A stretch of 64,000 nt of DNA from an uncultured Draconibacterium sp. (lineage in GTDB: Bacteria > Bacteroidota > Bacteroidia > Bacteroidales > Prolixibacteraceae). Both the position numbers and the translations under genes were made by a program. The notes under the pieces are model-generated. The model saw only the letters and a list, made by a program, of their open reading frames with translations. It did no database searches and had not been told where the DNA came from. Numbering within the stretch: position 1 is the first letter of the stretch; every line of letters starts with the position of its first letter. This document shows positions 27,311 to 36,416 of this stretch, one piece after another. Location of the stretch: contig NZ_OY781464.1 in NCBI RefSeq assembly GCF_963676735.1, positions 3,629,001 to 3,693,000 of the forward strand. The letters run 5' to 3'.

Positions 27311-27790
27311 TTAAGCCCTTTTTAATAGTACAACGGCATTTACAGACATACCTTCCTGACGTCCCTCAAAACCGAGTTCCTCGGTTGTGGTAGCCTTTAC
27401 TGAAACCCGCTCCACATCAATGCCCAACACATCAGCCATAGTTTGCTCCATTGCCGGAATGAAAGGTTTTAATTTAGGCTGTTGCGCCTGTACCGTTGAA
27501 TCAATATTTACAATCTCGTAGCCTTTTTGCTTTACCAGCTCGTATGATTTCTTTAGCAGAATTTTACTGTCAATATTTTTAAATTCAGCATCAGTATCGG
27601 GAAAATGGCTGCCAATATCACGTAGTTTTAAGGCACCAAGCATGGCATCGCAAATGGCATGTATTAACACATCTCCATCAGAATGAGCTACCGTTCCCTT
27701 ATGGTGTGGAATTAAAACACCGCCCAGCCATAAGGTTTCTCCTTCGGCCAGACGGTGCACATCATATCCTTGTCCAATTCTGAAATCCAT
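27311..27790 (-). CDS. ispF: 2-C-methyl-D-erythritol 2,4-cyclodiphosphate synthase
   Basis: A 159-aa enzyme of the MEP isoprenoid pathway that cyclises CDP-ME 2-phosphate with loss of CMP. The metal ligands are seen in GYDVHRL (D10, H12), with HSDGDVLIHAICDAMLGAL and IGSHFPDTD. The C-terminal KATTTEELGFEGR is diagnostic. Its ATG overlaps the porV stop by one base (TGATG), so an isoprenoid enzyme is translationally tied to a secretion gene. Confidence 0.98.
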   Translation of the reverse strand: MDFRIGQGYDVHRLAEGETLWLGGVLIPHHKGTVAHSDGDVLIHAICDAMLGALKLRDIGSHFPDTDAEFKNIDSKILLKKSYELVKQKGYEIVNIDSTVQAQQPKLKPFIPAMEQTMADVLGIDVERVSVKATTTEELGFEGRQEGMSVNAVVLLKRA

Positions 27791-28965
27791 CAGCGTTGGT
27801 TACTAAATGCATCAATATCAAACGCCAGCGTAAAACGCAGGGTATTTTCAAGTGGGTGATTCCGTTGTGTTGGCAACAGGTACGAAAAGTCAAGTGCAAA
27901 CACATTCATTTTCAAACCAGCACCGGCAGTAATAAACTGGCGGTTACCTTTGTTTTCGTGTTCGTAGAAATATCCGGCACGTAAAGCAAACTGTTTGTTG
28001 TACCAATATTCAATACCTGCCGACCAGGTAATTTCCTGAAATTCTTCTTTAAAACCACCGGGGGCATCGCCAAAAGATTTAAATATACCTTCGATAACAC
28101 CAATATCAGAGTTAATTCCTCCCGACCAAATTACGTCGCCACTACCGTAATCGGTAGAGTCGGCCGGAGGGGTAGGAACCAACAATTTATTGGCTTCAAC
28201 AGCAAAACTAAACGAGTTATAATCGTCGAGCTCCATGGTGTACGAGGCCCCAAGTTTTAACGTGGTTGGTATAAAGTCTTTCACGTCGCCATCGGTATAC
28301 GATATTTTCGAACCAATATTCTGAATATTGATACCTGCCGCAAAAGCGTTGTCCTGTCTTCTTCTTCTGAATTCGTTGTAGTAATAAAAAGCCACATCGG
28401 CAGCAAAAGAGTTGCCAGCATTTGTTTCTACACCGTTAACCAGCTGTCCACCAGTAAGGTCGGAACGGATATAACGAACCGCCACCGCTCCTGAAATTAC
28501 ATCGCTCAACTTTCGCGAGTAGGCAAAATCAATGGCAAATTCATTGGGGCTTTGCTGGCCCATAAACTCACCCTGGTCGGAGGTGAAAACGATGTCGCCC
28601 AAAGCAAAATAGCGCAACGAAGCACTGATGGCCTGCACATCGTCAAGTCTTTTGTATCCGGTTAGATAGGCCAGGTTAATATCGTCTACAAGGTTGCGCA
28701 ACCAAGGCGAATATGATAAACCAACTCCCATTTCACTCTCCATAAAAATGTATTTTGCAGGGTTCCAATGTTGCGAATTTACATCGGCCGTGGTTCCTAC
28801 ACCGGCATCACCCATACCACCTGCTCGCGAATCGGGCGTAATTGCCAAAAACGGAACGGCAGTTGTAATTGTATTGGCACCCGATAAGGTTCCTTGTGCC
28901 ATTACATTTTCAGTTACCATGGCTACTAAAGCCAACACAAATAAAAATCGTACTAATCTGATCAT
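27790..28965 (-). CDS. porV: Type IX secretion outer-membrane protein PorV (LptO)
   Basis: A 391-aa protein with a signal peptide ending NVMAQG and a beta-barrel of the FadL/OmpP1-like class with alternating amphipathic strands and a C-terminal aromatic strand. Its start (AVPFLAITPDSRAGGMGDAGVGT) and the repeated barrel patterns are typical of PorV. PorV shuttles CTD-bearing cargo from the Sov translocon to PorU and the attachment complex on the surface. It lies 178 bp after porU on the same strand with its own promoter. ispF overlaps its stop codon. Confidence 0.93.
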   Translation of the reverse strand: MIRLVRFLFVLALVAMVTENVMAQGTLSGANTITTAVPFLAITPDSRAGGMGDAGVGTTADVNSQHWNPAKYIFMESEMGVGLSYSPWLRNLVDDINLAYLTGYKRLDDVQAISASLRYFALGDIVFTSDQGEFMGQQSPNEFAIDFAYSRKLSDVISGAVAVRYIRSDLTGGQLVNGVETNAGNSFAADVAFYYYNEFRRRRQDNAFAAGINIQNIGSKISYTDGDVKDFIPTTLKLGASYTMELDDYNSFSFAVEANKLLVPTPPADSTDYGSGDVIWSGGINSDIGVIEGIFKSFGDAPGGFKEEFQEITWSAGIEYWYNKQFALRAGYFYEHENKGNRQFITAGAGLKMNVFALDFSYLLPTQRNHPLENTLRFTLAFDIDAFSNQR

Positions 28966-28988
28966 ACTTTTACTAAAAATTGAGCATG

Positions 28989-29018
28989 CAAAGATATAAT
29001 ATTTGTCTTTGCAACAAT
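28989..29018 (-). promoter_or_regulatory. porV promoter within an inverted repeat
   Basis: On the minus strand the perfect -7 box TATCTTTG (28996-28989) has ATTG (29018-29015) 18 bp upstream. The -7 box lies in an inverted repeat, GCAAAGA (28988-28994) and TCTTTGC (29006-29012). Confidence 0.55.
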
Positions 29019-29143
29019 AGGTTAAATCTGTTCTCAGAACTATTTTTCATTCTGAATCTTTCTTTTTTACTTCCTCGGTAGCTTTTTAGCATACAAGAAT
29101 GAAAACGCAGCTTTTCAGGAAAAATTTTACGAATTGGAAAAAA

Positions 29144-32100
29144 TTATTGAGCCACCAATAATTTTCCTGATTTTGAAACAATTATACCGTCATCGTTTTT
29201 TAACATGATGTTGTACACATAAACCCCTTGTGTTAAAGGAATTTTTGCTTCAGCCAAATCCCAACGTACAGGATTACTGGAATTTCCGCTCGAACTTATT
29301 TCGGCCTCAAACTGATCTACCCGCTGTCCGTTAATATTGTAAATATCAAAAATTGCCGACAAGCTGGCATCCGATTGGTTGTGTTTTATAACAAAATAGG
29401 TGTAATCGGTAATCGGGTTTGGGTAATTACTTACTTCGTTGATGATAAAGTCGCCGGTTACTTCAAACTCAATTTCCACTTCTGATGAATTATTGGCAAC
29501 ATCCCAGGCTTTTAAGGCTAAAGTGTGTTTTCCAACGGTGAGGTTCGATAAAGGAAACTGCAACGAGCCACTGGTATAATCATCTTTTTCAGCCTGGTAA
29601 TAATTATTCAGTACATAAACTTTCGAATAATCGTTATCAAGCACAGCAGTAATATCGTGGCCAATTCCGGTGCCAACTGTATTAATTCCATTCTCGTCGG
29701 ACAAATAAGCCAGCAGTGTAGGATTTTTACCGGTTTTATCTCCCGACTGAAAATCTTCAGTATCAAGAAACAATTGGATATCGGGTCCGTTATTGTCTGC
29801 TATATTTGAGCCCTCGCCGCCGATACTAAAATTGGAAAATGCTCCATGCGCATCTTCCTCACCGTTTTGGGCATAGTACATTATTTTACCAGAGCCAATT
29901 TTGTACGAGATATCTTTAGGTACAACAAAACTAAAGCTAAAGTTACCATTGGTAACACTCGCAGTGCCGGAGTAAATAATGTTATTTTGCATCTGAAAGG
30001 TAAGCACCCGGTTATCGTCTCCGTTACCCAGGGTCTGCATATCTATCTCTTTATCATAAACAGTATTGGTTATTTCTCCGTTAAAATTGTCGATTTTATT
30101 TCCAAAGAAATCCGCCACGTAACCATCAATCGTAATCTTCTCTAAAGTACCAATTGTATCCGGACTGAGCGTGGCTTCCTTCCCATTTATTGAAGAGGTT
30201 ACCACTTTATATTTCGGATACGATAATTTTAAGGCAGGGTCGGCCAGCAACGAAAAGTTGCGTTTATTTGTTCCGTTGGCAAGATTCGTTTTCGCCAAAC
30301 GCATTACATCTCCCATGCGATGGTGATTGCCGGCTGAATTTTTAGCAAAAATGTAGTTATAAAAGCTTTTGCTGAGTTTAAAATTTGCCCCCGATGTTAC
30401 CACCCGTGTTGTTGAAAACAACCCAATACCTCCACCATTGGGATTTAACAAGACATATTCTCCGGCCGAAACGTCATCAGCATCAAATCGGCTAAACTCG
30501 CAGGTTGCTGTTACAAAAATGGGCAACTGATTTCTGTTTGACCACGAATTAATATCGCTAACCTCGAGCACATGTTCGTGTGCTAAAAAACGATCGTTGG
30601 CGTGGCCAATATAATTCAAAATAAGCACCCCATCCTCTACCCTTTCATTTATGGCTGCGTTAACATCAGGGTAACGTTCGCCGGCTGGTGTAACTTCTTC
30701 CGGATAGGCATCAAAATATACTTTTTCAGTAATAAACTCACCGTAATTTTTATTTAGGGTATCGGCAATTTGCTCCGACTGCCGCATGTGTATTCCTGTA
30801 TCCCCATCGTCGCCAATCATACAAATTACGTTTCGCCAATCGCCCAATGCTTCCGGCTCGTAATAGCGTTTTATTTTATCAACAACCAGCTGTGCCTCGT
30901 AAGCTGTTGATGCCGGAATGCGCCCGATACCTAAATCGATAGCCCCTTTTGCCAGTGTTTCGCCGGCATCGAGCATTACAAAATAATCGTCGCTAACATA
31001 TGAATTTATCGGATCTAAGGAATTTGCCGATTGGTAGGTGGGTATAAAATTCAGGTTTTTACCATTGATGTTTCGGTTGTCGTAACTTCCGTCTCCAAAC
31101 AGCAAAACATATTTTAAAGTATTGCCGCGATCGTACAGCATTTTAATAAAGTTACGAATACCGGTAGCACTTTTTGTACCAGAGCTAAACTCATTAAAAA
31201 CAGCGTTCACATCAACCACCTCAACACTCATTCCATCAAAACTGCGATGAAAATTGGCAAGTTCGTTTGCAGAACTTAAAAAATTTGGATGGCTTACAAT
31301 CAGAAACTCTGGTGTGGTAATGCCGTGCAGATTCTGATTTTCAATCTCCTCAACAAAAGTTGGTTCAGCAAAATCGCCTGAGGTATTAAAAACAACATAC
31401 TCTTTTAGTTGCGAGGCGTCGTTTTTGAAAGTAAGTTCGGCGCCATTGATTGTTGTTGCTAACTCCTCAACGTTATTAACATCTGTCACATCAAAAACAC
31501 GGGTATCTGTTCCGGCGTTGGTAATTTGGTATTCTACAATATTATCAGTTCCAACAGATTTGGAATCTCTGAAAAACAGGGGGTTTTCGCCAGCGACCAA
31601 CTGCTGACGATAATTTAACTCTATATAATCGAGCCAGGCTTCGGCATTACTGTTTGAGGCATTATATATTATTGAAATACCAGCGCTTCCATTGGAAAGT
31701 TCAATATCTGATGTAAGGCTTTCAGCATCGGCATAAATACCGTAAGTTTCATCGGTATCTACTTTCTGAAATGCAAAGTTTCCAACAGCAGCTCCGTTAT
31801 TTTTTATTTCGAAATTTGAAGACTGATACGAACGGGCTACCCCGCTAACACGAATTTTAGCTTCCGGGTTGCTGGCCAAATTGTTAATCGCAAAAGTATA
31901 TGTTTTAACACTTCCGTTACTAAACTTATCGCCAAACCACTGTTTGCCCGAGCCTAATTCTAACAAATTATACTTTTCATCTTCCAGCAAATCATAATTA
32001 TCAAAAGTTGCAGTGGTATGTGTTGCATCTGCTGTTATTTGTTCGGCTACGGCAACTTGCTTTGGTGTTCCTTTATCTCCCAAAAAGAAATAACCGGCCA

Positions 32101-32878
32101 TGGTAAACTCGTTAGATTGATGGGTAAATACTCCCGACGAACTTTTATCCCACTCACTTATACCCGGGGCAAAGAAGAACAAATTATTTTCTCCTGACAC
32201 GGAAGCTGTCCATACGGCACATTCCTCCAAATCGTCGTAGGCTACAATTCCCGGATCCTCTGAAAGTATTTTCCCTCCGCTACCAAAAACACCAACATTC
32301 GATGGATCGGTAAAGCCCCATTCGCTTAACTTTGAAAATGGAATTTTATAAATCCCTTTACCCGAAGTCCGGATTTTTACCCATTTGCCCGAAGCTAAAA
32401 CCGATGTTGTTTTCCAGCTAACTGCTGTTGCCGATTTGGCATAAAGTTCAGGTACCGATCTTAACTGAAAACTTTTCAACCGATAAATTTTACCATTTTC
32501 CTGTTTGAGGGGAACAATCTGAAATTCTATTTTTTTATCGCTACCTGATTGAAGTACCGTTGATGAAAATTTTAATTCGGAAGGAATTTCAAGGCCTTTT
32601 GTCGTTTGCAGGTCTACCGGCAATTCATCGAACACAGCATTTTCGATGCTAAAACGCAACGAACTGTTTTGATTATCCAAGGTGTATAAACGCGTGTAAA
32701 CAGGCAAAGTCAAATGTGCCAAATCGTCTTTAAAATCTGCATTTTCGAAAAATTCAAGCACATTGCCATCAACCCTTCCCGGATTTTCCTTCCATTCAAG
32801 CAAAATCGTTTCGTTGTGTACATCACTCACCGCAAACCCAACCAAAACAACAAAAAACAGCAATATATATTTATTCAT
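29144..32878 (-). CDS. porU: Type IX secretion sortase/peptidase PorU
   Basis: 1244 aa from the ATG at 32878. The frame continues four codons upstream only to a TTG. A signal peptide is followed by beta-rich domains and a gingipain-type (C25) peptidase domain. The catalytic His is in LNYIGHAND and the catalytic Cys in FVTATCEFSRFD. The C-terminus is a type A sorting domain, NYPNPITDYTYFVI and YNINGQRV...QGVYVYNI. PorU removes the CTD from exported proteins and joins them to A-LPS on the surface. The first barrel partner, porV, is downstream, and gldJ is divergent. Confidence 0.95.
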   Translation of the reverse strand: MNKYILLFFVVLVGFAVSDVHNETILLEWKENPGRVDGNVLEFFENADFKDDLAHLTLPVYTRLYTLDNQNSSLRFSIENAVFDELPVDLQTTKGLEIPSELKFSSTVLQSGSDKKIEFQIVPLKQENGKIYRLKSFQLRSVPELYAKSATAVSWKTTSVLASGKWVKIRTSGKGIYKIPFSKLSEWGFTDPSNVGVFGSGGKILSEDPGIVAYDDLEECAVWTASVSGENNLFFFAPGISEWDKSSSGVFTHQSNEFTMAGYFFLGDKGTPKQVAVAEQITADATHTTATFDNYDLLEDEKYNLLELGSGKQWFGDKFSNGSVKTYTFAINNLASNPEAKIRVSGVARSYQSSNFEIKNNGAAVGNFAFQKVDTDETYGIYADAESLTSDIELSNGSAGISIIYNASNSNAEAWLDYIELNYRQQLVAGENPLFFRDSKSVGTDNIVEYQITNAGTDTRVFDVTDVNNVEELATTINGAELTFKNDASQLKEYVVFNTSGDFAEPTFVEEIENQNLHGITTPEFLIVSHPNFLSSANELANFHRSFDGMSVEVVDVNAVFNEFSSGTKSATGIRNFIKMLYDRGNTLKYVLLFGDGSYDNRNINGKNLNFIPTYQSANSLDPINSYVSDDYFVMLDAGETLAKGAIDLGIGRIPASTAYEAQLVVDKIKRYYEPEALGDWRNVICMIGDDGDTGIHMRQSEQIADTLNKNYGEFITEKVYFDAYPEEVTPAGERYPDVNAAINERVEDGVLILNYIGHANDRFLAHEHVLEVSDINSWSNRNQLPIFVTATCEFSRFDADDVSAGEYVLLNPNGGGIGLFSTTRVVTSGANFKLSKSFYNYIFAKNSAGNHHRMGDVMRLAKTNLANGTNKRNFSLLADPALKLSYPKYKVVTSSINGKEATLSPDTIGTLEKITIDGYVADFFGNKIDNFNGEITNTVYDKEIDMQTLGNGDDNRVLTFQMQNNIIYSGTASVTNGNFSFSFVVPKDISYKIGSGKIMYYAQNGEEDAHGAFSNFSIGGEGSNIADNNGPDIQLFLDTEDFQSGDKTGKNPTLLAYLSDENGINTVGTGIGHDITAVLDNDYSKVYVLNNYYQAEKDDYTSGSLQFPLSNLTVGKHTLALKAWDVANNSSEVEIEFEVTGDFIINEVSNYPNPITDYTYFVIKHNQSDASLSAIFDIYNINGQRVDQFEAEISSSGNSSNPVRWDLAEAKIPLTQGVYVYNIMLKNDDGIIVSKSGKLLVAQ

Positions 32879-32975
32879 AAATACATTCAATCATTATATG
32901 CAAGTAAACGACAATCTGTTCTAATTATTGCGATTAATACTGGCAAACTATGCCTTCCAGATCACCGAACGAGCG

Positions 32976-32983
32976 CAAAGATA
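32976..32983 (-). promoter_or_regulatory. -7 box of porU
   Basis: The minus strand reads TATCTTTG followed by CGC, a perfect TAnnTTTG. A start near 32969 leaves about 90 nt of leader. No TTTG -33 box is at the usual distance. Confidence 0.5.
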
Positions 32984-33050
32984 TTAACATCCTTTTAAAA
33001 CGAGAATAAAATAATAAAAAGGCTGAACAATAAGAATTGAACAAATTAGT

Positions 33051-33058
33051 TATATTTG
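33051..33058 (+). promoter_or_regulatory. -7 box of gldJ
   Basis: TATATTTG matches TAnnTTTG exactly. A start near 33065 makes the upstream TTG at 33037 untranslated and supports the ATG at 33085. Confidence 0.5.
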
Positions 33059-33084
33059 TGTCGATGAGAAAATTTATACAAACA

Positions 33085-34539
33085 ATGAATTTTAATAGAT
33101 TAAAACCATTCGTTTTTATCGCTTTAGCCGCAATCGTATCCGGATGTGGATTATTCGGTAAGGGAGGTAGAGGAGAATCATCACGAACTACGGGCTGGGA
33201 GTACAATGCCGAAGAGACCGGAAATATTCCGAACATCTCGGGTTATGAGCAGGATGCCGGACCGGGTTTGGTTTTTGTACAAGGTGGTACGTTTACAATG
33301 GGCCGTGTGGAACAAGATGTGATGTATCGCAACGACAATTATCCCCGAAGAGTTACTGTTGCCTCTTTTTACATGGATGAAACAGAAGTTTCAAACCAGG
33401 ATTATCGTGAATTTACCCACTGGACGAGCAGGGTTTATCCCGGCGATGTTGCAAAAATTAAAGCAATAACTCCAGACTCTACTGTTTGGCGTAAAGAACT
33501 GGCTTACAACGAGCCTTATGTAAATAACTATTTCCGCCATCCGGCATACTCCGAGTACCCGGTTGTTGGTGTTACCTGGGAACAAGCCGAAGCGTATTGT
33601 GCCTGGCGAACCGACAGGGTAAACGAACAAATTTTGGTTGATAAAGGAATTATGACCCACGACAATACACAGGCGGGGCAAAATGTGTATACAACCAAAA
33701 CCTATTTAACAGGCATTTACCAGGGAACAGACGGAGAAAAACCTGTTGAGAACCCGGACGGCACTACCAGAAGACCAAAATGGGAAGATGGAATTTTGCT
33801 GCCTAACTACCGTTTGCCAACCGAAGCAGAATGGGAATATGCCTCTTACGGCTTAATTGGAAATACAGATGGAGAACTACTTACCGACAGAAAATTATAT
33901 CCATGGAACGGCTCGTACTTACGCCAGGACAGCAAAAAAGACAAAGGACGATTAAAAGCCAACTTTGTTCGCGGACGTGGTGATATGATGGGTATGGCAG
34001 GCGCATTGAACGATAATGCTGATATTGCTGCACCAATTTTCTCTTACGAACCCAATGATTATGGATTATACTGTATGGCAGGTAACGTTAACGAATGGGT
34101 TTCTGATGTATATCGCCCAATGTCGTTAAACGATGTAGAAGAATTTAACCCATACCGTGGTAATGTTATTACTGAATACCGCCGCGATGGTAGCGGACAG
34201 CTAATGCGCAACGAATACGGAGAATTAATAAAAGATACCATTGCCGGAATGGATTACCGAAATGTGTTGGATGGTGATGCAAACTCGCAGATTGTTGAAG
34301 GAAACACCTGGATTGGCAACCAGAAAGATACCGATGGTATGTATATTCAGGATGAACGCCCGGGCGCTTTTTCATCATTGATTAACGATGAGGTGAGAGT
34401 TTACAAAGGTGGATCGTGGCAAGACCGACCTTATTGGCTGGTGCCCGGAACACGCCGCTACCTGGAACAAAGTAAAGCCCAAAACGACCTGGGTTTCAGA
34501 TGTGCTATGACAAGAGTTGGAAGCCCGGAAGGTTTCTAA
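33085..34539 (+). CDS. gldJ: Gliding-motility/T9SS lipoprotein GldJ (SUMF1 domain)
   Basis: 484 aa from the ATG at 33085, which gives a signal peptide with lipobox VSGC. The frame opens further upstream with TTG and ATG codons, but the -7 box at 33051 makes those unlikely. The body is a formylglycine-generating-enzyme-like (SUMF1) domain: FVQGGTFTMGR, SFYMDETEVSNQDYREF, VTWEQAEAYCAWR, RLPTEAEWEYA, GNVNEWVSDVY and VYKGGSWQD. GldJ stabilises GldK and is needed for gliding and secretion. It is told from GldK/PorK by position, divergent from porU and followed by murF, as I recall for flavobacteria. The sequence alone could also be a GldK paralogue. Confidence 0.85.
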   Translation: MNFNRLKPFVFIALAAIVSGCGLFGKGGRGESSRTTGWEYNAEETGNIPNISGYEQDAGPGLVFVQGGTFTMGRVEQDVMYRNDNYPRRVTVASFYMDETEVSNQDYREFTHWTSRVYPGDVAKIKAITPDSTVWRKELAYNEPYVNNYFRHPAYSEYPVVGVTWEQAEAYCAWRTDRVNEQILVDKGIMTHDNTQAGQNVYTTKTYLTGIYQGTDGEKPVENPDGTTRRPKWEDGILLPNYRLPTEAEWEYASYGLIGNTDGELLTDRKLYPWNGSYLRQDSKKDKGRLKANFVRGRGDMMGMAGALNDNADIAAPIFSYEPNDYGLYCMAGNVNEWVSDVYRPMSLNDVEEFNPYRGNVITEYRRDGSGQLMRNEYGELIKDTIAGMDYRNVLDGDANSQIVEGNTWIGNQKDTDGMYIQDERPGAFSSLINDEVRVYKGGSWQDRPYWLVPGTRRYLEQSKAQNDLGFRCAMTRVGSPEGF

Positions 34540-34557
34540 CGCAAAAAAATATTGAAC

Positions 34558-34588
34558 AAAAAGCTTCGTGATTTGCGAGGCTTTTTTT
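34558..34588 (+). terminator. Terminator after gldJ
   Basis: AAAAAGCTTCG (34558-34568) and CGAGGCTTTTT (34576-34586) pair with one T-G wobble. T residues continue to 34588. Confidence 0.75.
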
Positions 34589-34614
34589 ATGCCAAATTGA
34601 ATCTTGTTTTTTGA

Positions 34615-35913
34615 ATGGATATGACAAACATTGAACAGCTATATTCCTGTTTCCTTGAAACCAGAACAATCTCAACAGACAGTAGAAAAATTAAAGCAGG
34701 TTCTGTTTTCTTTGCGCTAAAAGGTGCAAATTTTAATGGAAATAAATACGCCAGCGATGCACTGAAAAAAGGAGCAGCCTACGCTGTGGTTGACGAAGAA
34801 ACTTATGCCGGGGGAAAAAATATTTTTTTAGTTGAAAATGTATTGCAAACCTTACAACAACTTGCACATTACCACCGCTGTAAATTAAAATGTCCGGTGC
34901 TGGCGATTACCGGCACCAACGGAAAAACAACCACAAAAGAACTGATTGCTGCTGTTTTATCGAAAAAATTTAATGTAAGTTTTACGCAGGGCAATTTAAA
35001 CAACCATATTGGCGTGCCATTAACACTGCTTCAAACAACCGAACAAACCGAGTTTGCAGTGGTGGAAATGGGGGCCAACCATCCCGGGGAAATAGCAGAG
35101 TTATGCAAAATTGCAGCTCCTGATTTTGGAATAATTACCAACATCGGTCGTGCCCATCTTGAAGGATTTGGATCGTTTGAAGGAGTAATTAAAACCAAAG
35201 GAGAGCTTTATGATTATATGGCTCAACAAAATGGAACCATTTTCTATAATGCCAACAATACCCTACTACAGGAATTAAGCAAACGAGTAAAAAAATCGAT
35301 ATCGTTTGGTGCATCCAATGCATCATTTACCGGAGAGCCGATACAAAGCCCGCCATTTCTGCATGTAAAAGTTAATTTCAAAAAGGGTGTGTTATACCTG
35401 AACAGCAACCTGATAGGAGATTTTAACTTCGAAAATATATTAGCGGCTGCATGCATCGCCAATTATTTTGGTGTTGATCCACTAAAAATTCAACAAGCCA
35501 TAAAAGAGTATCATCCAACAAATAATCGTTCGCAACTTATAAAAAAAGGTAATTTAAAAATTATAATGGATGCCTACAATGCAAATCCAACCAGCATGAG
35601 TGCATCCATTAAAAGTTTTATGGAGAATTTGCAAGATGAAAAATACCTGATTTTAGGCGATATGCTGGAGTTGGGCGACTATTCCGCACAAGAACACAAA
35701 AATATTGTTTCCTCACTCCCTCAATCGATAAGAAAAAATGTATATCTGGTTGGTAACGAATTTATGAAGACCACCCAAGATGACACGATAAAAACATTTA
35801 AAAGCGTTGCAGATTTGTGTTTACACCTCAAGCAATACCCCATAAAAAACGGGAACATTTTAATAAAAGGTTCCCGCGGTATTCAACTTGAAAAAGTTCT
35901 TGATCTTTTTTAG
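34615..35913 (+). CDS. murF: UDP-N-acetylmuramoyl-tripeptide--D-alanyl-D-alanine ligase
   Basis: A 432-aa Mur ligase that adds D-Ala-D-Ala to the UDP-MurNAc-tripeptide in the cytoplasm. The N-terminal STDSRKIKAGSVFFAL is typical of MurF, the ATP loop reads ITGTNGKTTTKELI (about 100-113), and EMGANHPGEIAELC and YNANPTSM mark the central and C-terminal domains. The start is ATG at 34615, with a second ATG two codons later. It follows gldJ after a terminator, so it probably has its own promoter. Its stop codon interlocks with that of the convergent thioredoxin. Confidence 0.96.
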   Translation: MDMTNIEQLYSCFLETRTISTDSRKIKAGSVFFALKGANFNGNKYASDALKKGAAYAVVDEETYAGGKNIFLVENVLQTLQQLAHYHRCKLKCPVLAITGTNGKTTTKELIAAVLSKKFNVSFTQGNLNNHIGVPLTLLQTTEQTEFAVVEMGANHPGEIAELCKIAAPDFGIITNIGRAHLEGFGSFEGVIKTKGELYDYMAQQNGTIFYNANNTLLQELSKRVKKSISFGASNASFTGEPIQSPPFLHVKVNFKKGVLYLNSNLIGDFNFENILAAACIANYFGVDPLKIQQAIKEYHPTNNRSQLIKKGNLKIIMDAYNANPTSMSASIKSFMENLQDEKYLILGDMLELGDYSAQEHKNIVSSLPQSIRKNVYLVGNEFMKTTQDDTIKTFKSVADLCLHLKQYPIKNGNILIKGSRGIQLEKVLDLF

Positions 35914-36281
35914 TTAGCCTGAGGTTTTTCAACTTTCAAAACATCGGCAATTGCTTTTTCAAACGTTTGCTTGGGCAGAGCTCCCATAGCCATTTGTGGC
36001 TGCCCGTCTTGCGGCACAAACAACAACGACGGAATACTCTGTACACCAAACATTCCAGCCAGTTCTTGCTGCTCTTCGGTATTTACTTTGTAAATCACTA
36101 TACTATCGCCGTATTCTTTTTGAAGCTCGTCAAGAATAGGAGCGACCATTTTACAAGGGCCACACCAGTCGGCATAAAAGTCAATTAAACACGGCTTTTC
36201 ACCTTCGTATTTCCACTCTTTATTGGCTTCAAAATTGAAAACTTTCTCTTTAAATGTCTCTTTTGTTAAATGTTCCAACAT
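35910..36281 (-). CDS. trxA: Thioredoxin
   Basis: A 123-aa thioredoxin with the classical active site DFYADWCGPCKMVAP (CGPC near 40-43), the cis-Pro segment VQSIPSLLFVP and an extended N-terminus (LTKETFKEKVFNFEANKEW). It is a cytosolic disulfide reductant. The promoter is at 36333-36363. The stop codon overlaps that of murF by 4 bp (TTAG). The gene is divergent from the nucleotidyltransferase gene. Confidence 0.93.
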   Translation of the reverse strand: MLEHLTKETFKEKVFNFEANKEWKYEGEKPCLIDFYADWCGPCKMVAPILDELQKEYGDSIVIYKVNTEEQQELAGMFGVQSIPSLLFVPQDGQPQMAMGALPKQTFEKAIADVLKVEKPQAN

Positions 36282-36332
36282 GATTTTTATTTTATCTTAT
36301 TTATATATCTATTTATTTCGATATTTACATGT

Positions 36333-36363
36333 CAAATATAATACCATTTTTCCAAAACACAAG
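36333..36363 (-). promoter_or_regulatory. Promoter of the thioredoxin gene
   Basis: On the minus strand a perfect -7 box TATATTTG (36340-36333) is preceded by CTTG (36363-36360) with a 19-bp spacer, the Bacteroidota arrangement. The leader would be about 45 nt. Confidence 0.6.
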
Positions 36364-36391
36364 TTACTACATTATTTCTACTAAATAATTG

Positions 36392-36399
36392 TAATTTTG
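36392..36399 (+). promoter_or_regulatory. -7 box of the CCA nucleotidyltransferase gene
   Basis: TAATTTTG is a perfect TAnnTTTG, 17 bp before the ATG at 36417. Such a short leader would fit a start at 36435 or 36456 equally well. Confidence 0.45.
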
Positions 36400-36416
36400 T
36401 CACGATTTTTTCCAGG

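Noticed and set aside
33037..33084. Upstream TTG/ATG starts for gldJ
   Set aside because: They overlap or precede the likely transcription start after the -7 box at 33051, and the signal peptide is complete from 33085.
33085..34539. Formylglycine-generating enzyme for the sulfatase at 57.5 kb
   Set aside because: The SUMF1 domain is in a lipoprotein beside porU and I do not see the catalytic Cys pair expected of FGE.
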